A stretch of 64,000 bases of DNA from Rapana venosa (lineage: Eukaryota; Mollusca; Gastropoda; Neogastropoda; Muricidae). This document shows positions 1-9,689 of this stretch, in pieces. Location: assembly GCA_028751875.1 (NCBI GenBank), contig CM054135.1, forward strand, positions 5,676,891 through 5,740,890. Direction: 5' to 3'. The translations under genes and the position numbers were made by a program. Every line of letters begins with the position of its first letter. Position 1 is the stretch's first letter. The notes below the pieces were generated by a model. The model made no database searches. It saw only the letters and a list, made by a program, of their open reading frames with translations, and had not been told where the DNA came from.

Positions 1-126
1 AGGACTGTAGAAAGTGAGATGAAGGCCATGCAGCACTCTTGGGGATCAGTGGCTAGGTTGGCCCAGGATAGGCAGGAGTGGAAGCGCTTTGTTGCTGCCC
101 TACACACCACTGGGTGTAATGGTTGA
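1..126 (+). mobile_element. LINE ORF2 C-terminal fragment
   Basis: Frame 1 is open from the window edge to a TGA at 124-126. It reads as the end of an APE-type non-LTR retrotransposon polyprotein: a SWGSVARLAQDR segment followed by WKRFVAALHTTGCNG. Ends of this kind (a tryptophan/arginine helix, then W-x-x-F-V-x-A-L) are usual in metazoan LINE ORF2 proteins. The stop codon runs into a short TGATGA repeat, the usual kind of LINE 3' tail. The copy extends leftward out of the window. It is a mobile-element remnant and not a host gene; the clade is not resolved. Confidence 0.65.
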
Positions 127-270
127 TGATGATGATGACATTTTTACACAACCCAATAACAATAAAATACACACACACACAAACATACACACACACACAA
201 ACATACACACACACACGCGCGCGCGCGCGCGCGCGTGCACACGCACGCACACACAGAGAGATAAAACATA
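124..270. repeat. LINE tail plus CA/CG simple repeats
   Basis: A short (TGA)n run is followed by interrupted (CA)n with aaacat spacers, then about 20 bp of alternating CG and more CA. The open frames here are products of the repeats. Confidence 0.85.
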
Positions 271-395
271 ATGAATTACAAAACAGGTAATCTTAATCAA
301 TATGATTCTCTAACAAAGGTGGTAGTTTATTTTATTTTATTTTAGTCTTAACACACACACGACCGCACGCACGCACGCATCCCCCCCTACACACA

Positions 396-660
396 CATTC
401 ATACAGTCCTTCGGAAAGTAGTATAGTCCTTCGGATGAGACAATAAACCGAGGCCCCGTGTGCGAACACACGCAGAACATCTTGCGCACACGTTAAAACC
501 CGTTCCGCTTTTCGGAAGAGTAGGCCATTGTGTACCGGTGGGAACGGATGACGAAATTTAAAAAACTGCATACACACGGGCACTGGATGAACAAAAGCAC
601 ATGAGTGCTGATTCCATTATCCTCGAAATAAAAGAATGAAATAAAATAAATAAATAAAAT
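396..660 (+). mobile_element. SINE A, head-truncated
   Basis: Body and 3' part of SINE A: the ccttcggatgagac core, ccccgtgtgcgaac, gcgcacacgttaaa, ttccgcttttcggaag, and the 3' end ttccattatcctcgaaat followed by an A/T-rich tail. The tRNA-like head is missing and replaced by CA- and C-rich simple sequence. Confidence 0.85.
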
Positions 661-807
661 ACATACATTACTAATGAGAAAAAGTGTATCAGTAGCATCA
701 AGGGCCATGTGTACTTGTAGTATCTATCGGTTGGAAAGCGAATTAGTAATGCAACAGTACAAAATTACATGGGTATACATCTAAGAATGTGTCCACACAC
801 GGCACAG

Positions 808-810
<3 letters not shown>

Positions 811-880
<70 letters not shown>

Positions 881-890
881 TTGTTGTTGT
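811..890. repeat. (GT)n microsatellite
   Basis: Two (GT)n runs split by tttttgt and followed by (GTT)n. Confidence 0.95.
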
Positions 891-1230
891 TGTCTTCAAG
901 TTAACGTCTGTTCACTCTAAGTGATATTAGACGAGGGAAATAGAAAGTGTAGTGAAAGTTAAAAAAGGGAGAGGAAGGAGTGGAAGGAGAAAAGATTAAG
1001 AAATAGCATCAGTGTTGGTATTTTTTTGAGAAAAAACCCACCCAGAAAAGTAATTTATAATCCTTAAACAGGAGCAAAATCTAAACTCAAAAATTAAAAA
1101 TGAAATAACAATAATTTAACACAAAAAATACAAAAGGACTTTGCAAAAAACACTGGCAATGGCAAAGGCTGGCCCTTTTAATTTTTTAATACAATTTTTC
1201 CCGAGATTGTTCAAAAATGTAGGTAAAAAA

Positions 1231-1268
<38 letters not shown>

Positions 1269-1306
1269 TGTGTGTGTGTGTGGGGGTTGTGTTGTGTGTG
1301 TGTGTG
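1231..1306. repeat. (GT)n microsatellite
   Basis: Interrupted (GT)n at the end of the first duplicated copy; the equivalent at 2248-2263 is shorter. Confidence 0.95.
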
Positions 1307-1395
1307 TCAAGCAATCAATTTAAGTCAATCAAATTTTTTTTCCAAAGGTAAATTTTAATAAGCAAAGCATTTGCTTTTTTTTTATCAAGCCATCT

Positions 1396-2265
1396 ATTTT
1401 ATTTATCTTAACACACACACGACCCCCGCACGCACGCATCCCCCCACACACACATTTATACGTCCCGGAAAGAGTATAGTCCTTTTGGATGAGCATAAAA
1501 AAGGCCCCGTGTGCAACACACGCAGAACACTTGCGCCACACTTAAAAAAACCCTTTTCCCCTTTTGGAAGAGTAGGTCAATGTGGACCGGGGGAACGGAT
1601 ACGAAAATTGCAAAAATGCATGCACGGGACGGGTAACAAAAGCCATGATGCGATTCCATTATCCTCGAAATAAAAAAAATAAAAAAAAAAAATAAAACAA
1701 CTTACTAAAAAAAAAGTGTTTTTCATACATCAAGGGCCCTGTTTTACTTTAGTTCATCGGTTGGAAAACGAATTAGATGAACAAAAAAATTACATGGGTA
1801 AAAATCAAGAATGTGTCCCCAAACAGGCACAGAAAGTGGTGTGTTTGGGGTTGTGTGTGGTGGGTTTTGTGTGAGTGTGTGTGTGTGTGTGTGTTTGGTT
1901 TTGTGTGTGTGTTTTTGTTTTTTGTTGTCTTCAAGTTAACGTCGTTCACTCTAAATGATATTTTACGAGGAAAAAAAAGGAGGAAGTTAAAAAAGGGGGG
2001 GGGAAGGAGTGGAAGAGAAAAGATTAAAAATGCTCATGTTGGATTTTTTTGAAAAAAAACCCCCCTAAAAAATATTTAATATTTTTAAACAGGGGAAAAT
2101 CTAAACCAACAATGTGGAAACATAAAAAAACAATAATAACACAAAAAATATCAAGGGACATGCAATAACACTGGCGATGGGAAAGGCTGGCTTTTTAAAT
2201 TTCAATACATTTTCCAGAAATTTTTCAGAAAAAGTAGGGAAAAAAATGTGTGTGTGTGTGTGTGG
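1396..2265. repeat. 1-kb direct duplication, second noisy copy
   Basis: Same order of landmarks as 340-1316, but with many single-base losses and homopolymer length changes. For example ggggaa runs expand and the SINE core reads ttttggatgagcataaaa in place of cttcggatgagactataaa. It includes a degraded SINE A at 1459-1695. The pattern resembles uncorrected long-read sequence next to an assembly gap; a real diverged duplicate is also possible. Confidence 0.65.
1459..1695 (+). mobile_element. SINE A, degraded
   Basis: Recognisable by ccccgtgtgcaacac, cgcagaacacttgcgc, tggaagagtagg and the 3' end ccattatcctcgaaat. It is the second-copy equivalent of the SINE at 396-660. Confidence 0.7.
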
Positions 2266-2344
2266 CGCCGTGCGCCCCTGGCGGCATGTCAACTGAACCT
2301 TAATATCCCCGGGATGCATGCTTGGCATGTGAAGGTATGGTAAT

Positions 2345-2436
2345 TTGGTGAAAATGTTTATATATAAAATATAATATATAATATATATATTATATTAAAT
2401 TATAAATATATTATATATATATATATATATATTTTG
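2345..2436. repeat. (AT)n-rich tract
   Basis: About 90 bp of almost pure A and T with TATATA runs, followed by a GTGTGTTG stretch. Confidence 0.9.
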
Positions 2437-2499
2437 TTTTGTGTGTGTTGTGTGTGGTTGTGTAAAAATAAGAAATTGTCAAGTTAACACAAACGAGAA

Positions 2500-2830
2500 G
2501 TAATTAAGCGATAAAGAAGGCCTGAAGTAGGTAAGTAATCATCAATAAGTATTAAAATAAAATAAAAAAAAAAAGAATAAAAAAGGAAATTTAAAATCAA
2601 TTAAAAAAGCAAATTAAAAAAGCAAGCACGAGGGTTTACATAATAGGTAGGTAAATCAGTAAATAAGTAGGTAAGTAACAACAAGTAAGTTGATCAAAAA
2701 ATAAAAAAAAAGAATAAAAAAGGAAAAATAAACAATCAAAAAAATTAAGCAAGAAACAAGCAAGCAAGCAGCAGGTGTACATAAATGGTAGGGGAAATAA
2801 GTAAAAAGTAGGTAGGAAGGAAGCAATCAA
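2500..2830. repeat. A-rich local duplication beside the gap
   Basis: Two A-rich units share aagtaggtaagtaa, agaataaaaaagg, aagcaagca and tacata(a)tggtagg in the same order, starting near 2525 and 2665. They are tandem copies of about 140 bp. No gene is seen. Confidence 0.6.
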
Positions 2831-2998
2831 AAAGGCAAATAACTAAAAAACAACAACAAAAAACAAAAATAAAAAATAAAACAGCATATCCTCAACCTAC
2901 CTGTTGACTTGCTATACAAAAAAAAGGGGGACCAAGTGCAAAAACGAAAATCTTTAAACCCCGGACTCTTTTTTCTTATCCCCATCCCCTTCCCCCTC

Positions 2999-3498
2999 NN
3001 NNNNNNNNNNNNNNNNNNNNNNNNNNNNNNNNNNNNNNNNNNNNNNNNNNNNNNNNNNNNNNNNNNNNNNNNNNNNNNNNNNNNNNNNNNNNNNNNNNNN
3101 NNNNNNNNNNNNNNNNNNNNNNNNNNNNNNNNNNNNNNNNNNNNNNNNNNNNNNNNNNNNNNNNNNNNNNNNNNNNNNNNNNNNNNNNNNNNNNNNNNNN
3201 NNNNNNNNNNNNNNNNNNNNNNNNNNNNNNNNNNNNNNNNNNNNNNNNNNNNNNNNNNNNNNNNNNNNNNNNNNNNNNNNNNNNNNNNNNNNNNNNNNNN
3301 NNNNNNNNNNNNNNNNNNNNNNNNNNNNNNNNNNNNNNNNNNNNNNNNNNNNNNNNNNNNNNNNNNNNNNNNNNNNNNNNNNNNNNNNNNNNNNNNNNNN
3401 NNNNNNNNNNNNNNNNNNNNNNNNNNNNNNNNNNNNNNNNNNNNNNNNNNNNNNNNNNNNNNNNNNNNNNNNNNNNNNNNNNNNNNNNNNNNNNNNNN
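2999..3498. other. Assembly gap (500 N)
   Basis: Exactly 500 N, a conventional placeholder size, so the true gap length is unknown. Any open frame crossing it is meaningless. Confidence 1.
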
Positions 3499-3768
3499 GA
3501 CCGTATACTCAAGAGGACTCTTCCCCAACCATGTCGCTCGTAAGAGGTAATGTTGCAGTTTCCCTAACAGAAGAGTTTTTAAGTGAATGGGTCGTTAGCC
3601 CAATGCACAACCCCCAACCTGGAGGACCAGGGTGCATCGTTTAGTCTGTCTCCTCCCCCACAGACCTGTTGAGCATGGCTGAACCTGCCAGAGGCTGAAG
3701 CTCCCGCTCACATAGCTCTGGGGGTCATTGAAGCACGCAAGCCATCCCACCACAGCAAGGTGACACAC
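3499..3768. other. No recognisable gene
   Basis: 270 bp of mixed-composition sequence after the gap. I recognise no coding region or known repeat family. Confidence 0.5.
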
Positions 3769-3769
3769 C

Positions 3770-3858
3770 ATCGGGAAGGGTTTCCCTATCAGAGTGGCTT
3801 TATTTTTCTACAGAATTTTTCCAGGGACAACTCTCTTGTTGACATGAAATCTTTTACG
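3770..3858 (-). mobile_element. SINE C internal fragment
   Basis: Contains tttccctatcagagtggctt and ttttccagggacaactctct, the A/T-rich middle of SINE C in minus orientation. It abuts the 3' end of a SINE B. Confidence 0.75.
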
Positions 3859-3859
3859 G

Positions 3860-4130
3860 TAAAGGTGCCTCAAAACCGTAGTGGAGCAAGGCGTCAGAGA
3901 CCTCACTTCTCTAGGGCCAGCATATTGAGGGCGGCGCCCATCTCCTCTCCCTCGCTGCTTTACCTTCCCTGTCCTTAAAGAGGGCAGATAACCGTTTACA
4001 GCTGGGTGAACTGGGCGACTGTAATGAAGCCAAGTCGCAGGAACGGTCACCCATCTAGTTGGTAACCACGTTCAACGCTTCTTAACTTAAACTTAGGGAG
4101 AGCGAGTGCTCTGACCTCTGAGCTATCCCG
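3860..4130 (-). mobile_element. SINE B whose head runs into a 24-bp array
   Basis: On the plus strand it reads ggcgtcagagacctcactt, ccagcatattgagggcgg, cgcccatctcctctccctcg, ctttaccttccctg, tttacagctgggtgaact and ggtaaccacg, ending in the tRNA-like head tctgacctctgagctatccc. Read on the minus strand the head contains atagctcagaggt, an A-box-like sequence. The head is the first unit of the array at 4108-4326. Confidence 0.9.
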
Positions 4131-4326
4131 TGCTGACCTCTGAGCTATCCCGCGCTTTGACCTCTGAGCTATCCCGTACTCTGACCTCTGAGCTATCCCG
4201 CGCTTTGACCTCTGAGCTATCCCGTGCTTTGACCTCTGAGCTATCCCATGCTTTGACCTCTGAGCTATCCCATGCTTTGACCTCTGAGCTATCCCATGCT
4301 CTGACCTCTGAGCTATCCCGCGCTCT
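4108..4326 (-). repeat. 24-bp tandem array made from a SINE B tRNA head
   Basis: Nine copies of gacctctgagctatcccg plus a variable 4-6 base spacer (period 24, first unit 22). Each unit is the terminal part of the SINE B tRNA-like head, so the minus strand carries nine successive GGGATAGCTCAGAGGTC, a Pol III A-box-like sequence. Because 24 is a multiple of three, both strands are open and would encode octapeptide repeats such as LTSELSRA; I see no evidence that they are genes. Confidence 0.9.
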
Positions 4327-4655
4327 GTATGAGATATGGAGGATTATACTAAATATCAAGAACCAAAACTTATAAGTGAACAATTTCAGTTGACATGCAT
4401 GCATTCCTTCAGTCACAGTATTTCAAAACGTAACGCACAGTTCCTGACTTCTTTAACTTCGTCCACTGAACAACTCACCTGTGAGGAAGAGGCCAACATG
4501 ACAGATGAAGACTGGAATGGTCCCCACCATTTTTTGGTCTGTCTGTTCTGTCTGTAGGCTGTGTTGGCAGCACTGGTACCTTGTCTCCTTCTGCAACATT
4601 TACAAGAGTAACAGGAATTCATTACTTCCCCCAAAAGCCCACAGGGTTATATGAA
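4327..4655. other. No recognisable gene
   Basis: Mixed-composition sequence between the array and the next SINE. Short open frames exist on both strands with no recognisable domain. Confidence 0.5.
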
Positions 4656-4659
4656 GGTG

Positions 4660-5013
4660 GCGGCGGCATAGCCTGGTGGTTAGAGGGATACGTATTTTGT
4701 TCGTAATCTGCTGACTCAGGATCGGATCCCGTTCCAGGGGATTTTTCAGCTGGAGTTAACACCAGTGCCAACTCCACTTCCCCCGAAAGTCTTTCGGGTG
4801 AGACTATAAACCGATGTCCCGTGTGCGAACGCACGCAGAACATCTCGCGCTTACGTTAAATCCCGTTCTGCTTTTCGGAAGAGTAGACCATTGTGTACCG
4901 GTGGGAAGGGATGACAAAATTTACACAACAGCATACACACGAAGACTGGATGTAAGAAAAAGACATGAGTGCTTATTCCATTTTCTTTGCAATAAAAAAA
5001 TTAAAATAAAAGA
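4660..5013 (+). mobile_element. SINE A, near full length
   Basis: Head with gcatagcctggtggttagag (A-box-like) and an altered B-box region near gatcggatcccgtt, then ctggagttaacacc, the core tctttcgggtgagactataa, gtgtgcgaacgcacgcag, cttttcggaagagtag, gtaccggtggga and a 3' end ttattccattttctttgcaa with an AAATTAAAATAAAA tail. Confidence 0.9.
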
Positions 5014-5211
5014 AGATACGTATTGAAATGACATGCATATCTCAACGACACACTTAGACATACACGCGCTGCACATTCACTCATTAACAATTAGCAATGT
5101 TAACATCATTGTACTTACGACACACACATAACATAGAGAGCTTCAAAACTTACTTGATATGGTTTAAAAAAACCAACAACCCCGCATTAAGCTCGTGTCT
5201 TTTTATCTAAA
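5014..5211. other. No recognisable gene
   Basis: A/T-rich sequence with short CACACA motifs; nothing identifiable. Confidence 0.5.
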
Positions 5212-5337
5212 ACCATTCCCGAAGTCGGAATGCAGCTACCCTCAAGGCGGGTAAAAACGGTCACATACGCAAAATACCATCATTGGTGAATCTCGGAACT
5301 CTAGCCCAGGAACGGAAGAAAATAAAACCTGAAACCG
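5212..5337 (+). mobile_element. SINE D 3' fragment
   Basis: Contains ccgaagtcggaatgcagcta, aaggcgggtaaaaacggt, acatacgcaaaat, ccatcattggtgaa and a final aggaacggaagaaaataaaa. The same 3' module recurs at 16797, 19850, 27850 and 42240. Confidence 0.75.
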
Positions 5338-5557
5338 AATAAAGCTGATAAGTGTTCGTTTTAAATGTTGAATAGCATTGTAAAGTTTGTCACGTTCGGC
5401 TTCTTATATATCGGCTATACCTTAGCTACAACTTAAAGATCTACTTTCACAGGAATGCAGGCATTTAAAAACCTAATGACACTGTTGGATGACTGACCAA
5501 CATCTATGTGCCATTGGTCTTTAATTCTCTCTCCCCCATTTTGTTTATATGAACAAG

Positions 5558-5817
5558 AAAAAAGGGTGTCCCATAACTTATAAGGTCGTATGGGAGTGAG
5601 GCGTTTGAGACCTCACTTCTCTAGGGGCCAGCATATTGAGGGCGGCGCCCATCTTCTCTCCCTCGCTCCTTTACCTTCCCTGACCCTAAAGAGGGCAGGT
5701 ACCCATTTACAGCTGGGTGAACTGGAGGACTGTACTGACGCCAAGGCGCGCAAACGGTCATCAAATCCAAGTGGTAACCACGCTCGATGCTGCTTCTTAA
5801 CCTTGGTTGTGGGGAAA
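5558..5817 (-). mobile_element. SINE B, head-truncated
   Basis: Good match to SINE B from ggtgtcccataacttat through gggcggcgcccatctt, acagctgggtgaactgg and gtggtaaccacgctcgat. The tRNA-like end is lost and replaced by an A-rich stretch. Confidence 0.88.
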
Positions 5818-6380
5818 AAAAGAACAAGAAAAAAAAGAAATCATAGTTAAAAACCCGAGTTACCAGGAAGGAAAGAAGGCAGGGAGCAACGCCAGATCAG
5901 CAAGTAACGTCAGCTGACTGTCACGGGCACGGTTGACTGGGACACTGAGCGCGACACAGCAACCCAGCAAGGTTTATGAACTACTGTCTGCCAGCAAGCA
6001 AATGACAAAAACCTCAAAAGAAGAACAAACGGTCATTATATCGGCCACAAAGTGACTATTTCACCCGGGGAGAGGGAATGCCACATTTCAGGCAAATACT
6101 GCGCTGGACTAGCCCATTAACGTGAAGTCACGAAGCATCAATGGACGAGGCTATTTAGTTAGCACAAAGCGTTATTAGGCCATTTAGCTGGGCGCGCTGC
6201 TAACTAGGTCGTGCGTTAAGCTGCTTGACCATTTGCATCTTTCATCCCGTACCTTAGGTCACAGCTCTCTGGGGGACAGGGCCAGCGTCCACCCCGCTTC
6301 ATGAACTAGGAGGTGTTGTGTTAAAGAGCAGGACGGTGAATGATTAATACAGGACTTCGACTTTGTCGTTCATTTGAAAA
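5818..6380. other. No recognisable gene
   Basis: About 560 bp of balanced composition with no recognisable repeat or open frame of note, one of the few apparently single-copy stretches in this part. Confidence 0.45.
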
Positions 6381-6395
6381 ACGGATCAGATTTTT

Positions 6396-6465
6396 GTTGG
6401 GGTGGGGGGTGGGGGGTGAGGGGGGATGGGGTTGGGGTTGGGTGGGGGTTGGGTGGAGAGAAGAT
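6396..6465 (+). repeat. G-rich tract (G-quadruplex-prone)
   Basis: About ten separated runs of three to six G, spaced by one or two T or A, on the plus strand. Confidence 0.85.
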
Positions 6466-6484
6466 GGGGGATGAAAAGAAAGTG

Positions 6485-6491
6485 TGTGTGT

Positions 6492-6540
<49 letters not shown>

Positions 6541-6644
6541 GCATTCTTCAATCTGGGAAGACTATGGAGTTGCGCTCGAGATGTTTTTTTCTAGCACAAC
6601 TTCGGTTTTGTGCCTGGCCAGTCCGACATGGGACAGTCCCTATG

Positions 6645-6690
<46 letters not shown>
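6485..6690. repeat. (GTA)n and (GT)n microsatellites
   Basis: (GTA)n at about 6491-6540 and (GT)n at about 6650-6690, separated by about 110 bp of complex sequence. Confidence 0.93.
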
Positions 6691-6694
<4 letters not shown>

Positions 6695-6699
6695 CGTGC

Positions 6700-7028
6700 T
6701 ATGGGACATTATCAGTAAACGATATTTTTTTGTGAAGTCTGCCACAGACCAAAGATCATGGACAATGTGGTCAGGGAGTGAATGACAGGACCGCATTTCA
6801 TTAAAAACTTTTTTATGTGCTAGGCAGGAGAACTGCAGAACTGGCAGTAGTTTTTTTTCCTGCATTGAATACATTACGTTTAAACCAAGTCACCTTCACA
6901 TTTCAAACAAACAAGAAGGAGCACTCCATCGAGGAACTATCGCTTGTTATCCGTGGAGTGAAATTGCATGAACTTATCCGTAGACTCATGCACTGTTGTA
7001 ATAATGTGACAGGTACCATTAAAGCTTA
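6700..7028. other. No recognisable gene
   Basis: Mixed sequence. A 70-codon open frame at 6817-7029 (plus) shows no domain I recognise. Confidence 0.45.
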
Positions 7029-7365
7029 GCTGGGGAATAGCCTGGCGGTTGGAGTGTTGAGCTTGCGGTCTTACAGCTCGAGTTCAGGCCATCTCAGTGT
7101 CACCCGTTCAAGGGCAACGACATCTAGCGTTAACATCAGTGCCGACTCCACACCCCCGAAAGTCCTTTGCATGAGACAATAAACCACGATCCCGTGTGCG
7201 AACGCAGGTAAAACATCTTGCGCACACGTTAAAACATATTTTTCCTTTCGGAAAGAGTAGGTAATTTGTGGGAACGGATGACAAAATGTTCAAAACCGCA
7301 TATATATGGGGACTAGATGTAGAAAAATACATGAATGTTTATTCATTGTCCTCGAAATAAAAGAT
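7029..7365 (+). mobile_element. SINE A, diverged copy
   Basis: Head aatagcctggcggttgg, a degenerate B-box region, gttaacatcagtgcc, core atgagacaataaacca, gcgcacacgttaaa, gtgggaacggatgac, and a 3' end ttcattgtcctcgaaataa. Older than the copies at 21483 or 49267. Confidence 0.85.
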
Positions 7366-7376
7366 TCCTCGTGTTA

Positions 7377-7413
7377 ATGCGGGGAGTGGGGTGGGGGGTG
7401 GGGGGTGGGGGGC
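7377..7413 (+). repeat. G-rich tract
   Basis: Six runs of four to six G; G-quadruplex-prone. It lies directly before repeat E, as does the G-rich tract at 42688-42724. Confidence 0.85.
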
Positions 7414-7715
7414 TGTCAATATAAATAGCATCCCCACCTCTTGGATATGATGTGCAAAAACTCCCTCTTTTCTATCCCGATCTTTGTTTCTACCTTGTTC
7501 TTTTCTTCACGTCACCTCTTTCTTCTCTATTTTCTGCCCTCTTGCCCTGTTTTTTTCCCCCAGAAAGACTTAAAAGGTAACAATTCCCTCCTACACCGAA
7601 ATTGGATGCGCTGGGCCTGACTTGTCAGGCTCCTAACAGCAGCACAACGCATTTTTGCTCTTAAGACAGACAACAATAGATGTTGTCCGAGCGTTCGAGG
7701 AAAAGAAGAAGAACA
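7414..7715 (+). repeat. Repeat E, near-complete copy
   Basis: Family-E landmarks: ctgtcaatataaatagcatc, a long pyrimidine-rich middle, agaaagacttaaaaggt, gcgctgggcctgacttgtca, agcacaacgcatttttgctc and a (GAA)n-like end. It has no tRNA-like head and no coding capacity. Another near-complete copy lies at 47582 and a mirror copy at 42395. A non-autonomous DNA element is plausible but unproven. Confidence 0.7.
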
Positions 7716-8059
7716 AGTAAGATGATGCTGTATTTCGTTTTATTGATCGAGTTGCTGCCTCATAGCCGGCCTTTGTCTTTGTCCAAAATCATCAATACAA
7801 GCGAGTTCTTTTTGCGCAGTTATCACTAGAAGACTACTCTGAACACATCCACAGTGCAGTTTGTGTTCATGTGTGCAGTCAACTGGCATAAGAGGCAAAG
7901 CTTTAGAGTACTTAACAGAAAAAAAGCATTTGCCCCTTTTTCACAAACATCATCATAATAAATATCGAAGTAAAATTAATGAAGATAAGGTAGGTAATGC
8001 TTTTATTAAAAAAAAGAAGCATTTGCCCCTTTACACAAATATCTTTACTTTTTACTTTT
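7716..8059. other. No recognisable gene; direct repeat
   Basis: A/T-rich. The motif aagcatttgccccttt followed by cacaaa occurs twice (near 7925 and 8021). A related atcatcat(a/g)ataaat piece recurs at 8246. Confidence 0.5.
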
Positions 8060-8240
8060 CCTTTGTCCTTCCGCTTGTACTCTGTGGCGTCGCGGGGAGA
8101 CATAACTGTCTGTCTGCAGCAAGGCGGGTAGCTTGGAGGAGGGACAATCCATGGACTTTCAGTGTTTCTGCCACGGAATCACTCCAGCGTCGCCTGGGTC
8201 TACCTCTGGCCCTCGTGCCAGAGTACCTCAAGTTGTATAC
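8060..8240 (-). mobile_element. LINE ORF2 C-terminal fragment
   Basis: The minus strand reads RGRPRRRWSDSVAETLK, then LLQATRLAADRQL and ATPQSTSG. A G-R-P-x-x-R-W-x-D-x-V segment followed by a basic end is common at the C-terminus of invertebrate endonuclease/reverse-transcriptase elements. About 55 codons remain, flanked by A/T-rich direct repeats. Confidence 0.6.
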
Positions 8241-8334
8241 AAATATCATCATGATAAATGTAGAAATAAAAGTAATGATAATAACTAAAGAAATAGTAAT
8301 AATAAAAATTATTGTCATCATCATTGGCGGCATC

Positions 8335-8490
8335 ATCAGTGGTCTAGAGGCCGAGAAAGCGAAAAGTCGGGGGTTCGATCCCCGTTTGTGCCCGAAACTT
8401 TCCCCTCAACCACTAGACCGTGAGTGGTAGTCAGGATGCTAGTCTTTCGGATAAGATGATAAATCAAAGTCCCATGTGCAGCAACATGCA
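8335..8490 (+). mobile_element. SINE C 5' half
   Basis: Head agtggtctagaggccgagaa and gggggttcgatccccg (B-box-like), then ccactagaccgtgagtggt and the core tctttcggataagatgataa. It is joined directly to repeat F; the SINE C 3' part is absent. Confidence 0.8.
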
Positions 8491-8496
8491 TTCAGC

Positions 8497-8497
8497 G

Positions 8498-8561
<64 letters not shown>

Positions 8562-8620
8562 TATGGAATTTATATAGCGCTGAATCTTGTAAAGCAACAA
8601 ATCAAAGCGCTCAGATGATT
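8497..8620 (+). repeat. Repeat F: (AAT)n plus conserved tag
   Basis: About 60 bp of (AAT)n followed by gtatggaatttatatagcgc, tgaatcttgtaaagcaac and aaatcaaagcgctcagat. The same tag next to AAT/TTA repeats is at 12771 (minus) and 37012 (plus), with diverged relatives at 20366 and 46735. Confidence 0.85.
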
Positions 8621-8628
8621 TTTTTTAT

Positions 8629-8915
8629 GCGTGTGTATGCGGTTTTTAAAATTTTGTCATCTGTTCCCACCGGCACACAATGGCCTACTCTTTCGAATAG
8701 CGGAACAGGATTTAACGTGTGCGCAAGATGTTCTGCATGCGTTCGCACACGGGGCCTCGGTTTATAGTCTCATCCGAAGGACTTTGACATTCAGTTTGAT
8801 TTTTTGGTCAAACTGGGAAGAAAGGGCGAGGCTGGGAATCGAACCCAGAACCTCACGGTTTACTTGTTGGCAGGCAAACGTCTTAACCATCCTGCCACCT
8901 TCCTTCACAAGCGTA
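8629..8915 (-). mobile_element. SINE A body with second tRNA head type
   Basis: The body is SINE A (gtatgcggtttttaaaattt, ggcctactctttcg, gcgcaagatgttctgc, tatagtctcatccgaagg). Read on the minus strand the head is ggtggcaggatggttaagac ... ggttctgggttcgattccca, a different tRNA-like sequence from that at 21483 or 49267. The 3' end is truncated. Confidence 0.85.
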
Positions 8916-8925
8916 TGCCACCTCC

Positions 8926-9135
8926 CCCCCTCCCACGGCAACAAGAGAGTTGTCCCTGGCAACATTCTGTAAAAAAAAAAAAGCCACTATGATAGGGAAC
9001 ACAAATATACATACAAACAGGAAAAAAAGAAAAAACCAAAAACGGGTGGAGCTGCTCTAGTGGAAACGAGCTCTCCCCGGGAAAAGCAGCCCGAATTTCG
9101 CGCAGAGAAATCTGCCGTGACTTAAAAGTGGTATA
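8926..9135 (+). mobile_element. SINE C 3' half
   Basis: Contains cacggcaacaagagagttgt, ccctggcaacattctgt, ccactatgatagggaa, gctctccccggg and gagaaatctgccgtgactta. The 5' half is missing. Confidence 0.85.
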
Positions 9136-9152
9136 CCAAAGCACATCACAAG

Positions 9153-9217
9153 GCATTCTTACAAAGGGCATTCTTACAAAGGGCATTCTTACAAAGGGCA
9201 TTCTTGCAAAGGGCATC
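9153..9217. repeat. 15-bp tandem repeat
   Basis: Four to five copies of gggcattcttacaaa. Because 15 is a multiple of three it stays open on the minus strand as pentapeptide repeats. Confidence 0.9.
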
Positions 9218-9403
9218 ATCTTGTACTGCCACTTCCAAGCACTGGCTGGCTATGTATGAAAAGCAAGGCCACTGTGAAATGGCCTCGTGTTTGAGGTCAG
9301 CTGGGTCACATGCAGCGGACACACAGAACACAAGACAAGTTGCATCGTCGCTTTAAACAGTTTGAAAGAAAATTCATACCTGTTGCAAAAAATAAAACGA
9401 AGT

Positions 9404-9687
<284 letters not shown>

Positions 9688-9689
9688 AA

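Larger units (their letters stand above)
340..1316. repeat. 1-kb direct duplication, first copy
   Basis: This block matches 1396-2265 in the same order: a TTTTA-rich start, acgcacgcatcccccc, a SINE A body, catcaagggcc, atcggttggaaa, a (GT)n tract, gtcttcaagttaacgt, and finally a second (GT)n tract. This copy looks cleaner; its SINE and flanks lack the frequent small indels seen in the second copy. No gene is visible. Confidence 0.75.

Noticed and set aside
2827..3550. Frames of 178-233 codons crossing the N gap
   Set aside because: They consist of undetermined bases.
4123..4416. Octapeptide-repeat frames LTSELSRA (plus) and DSSEVKAR (minus)
   Set aside because: They arise because the 24-bp SINE-head array has a period divisible by three; no start context, domain or splice support.
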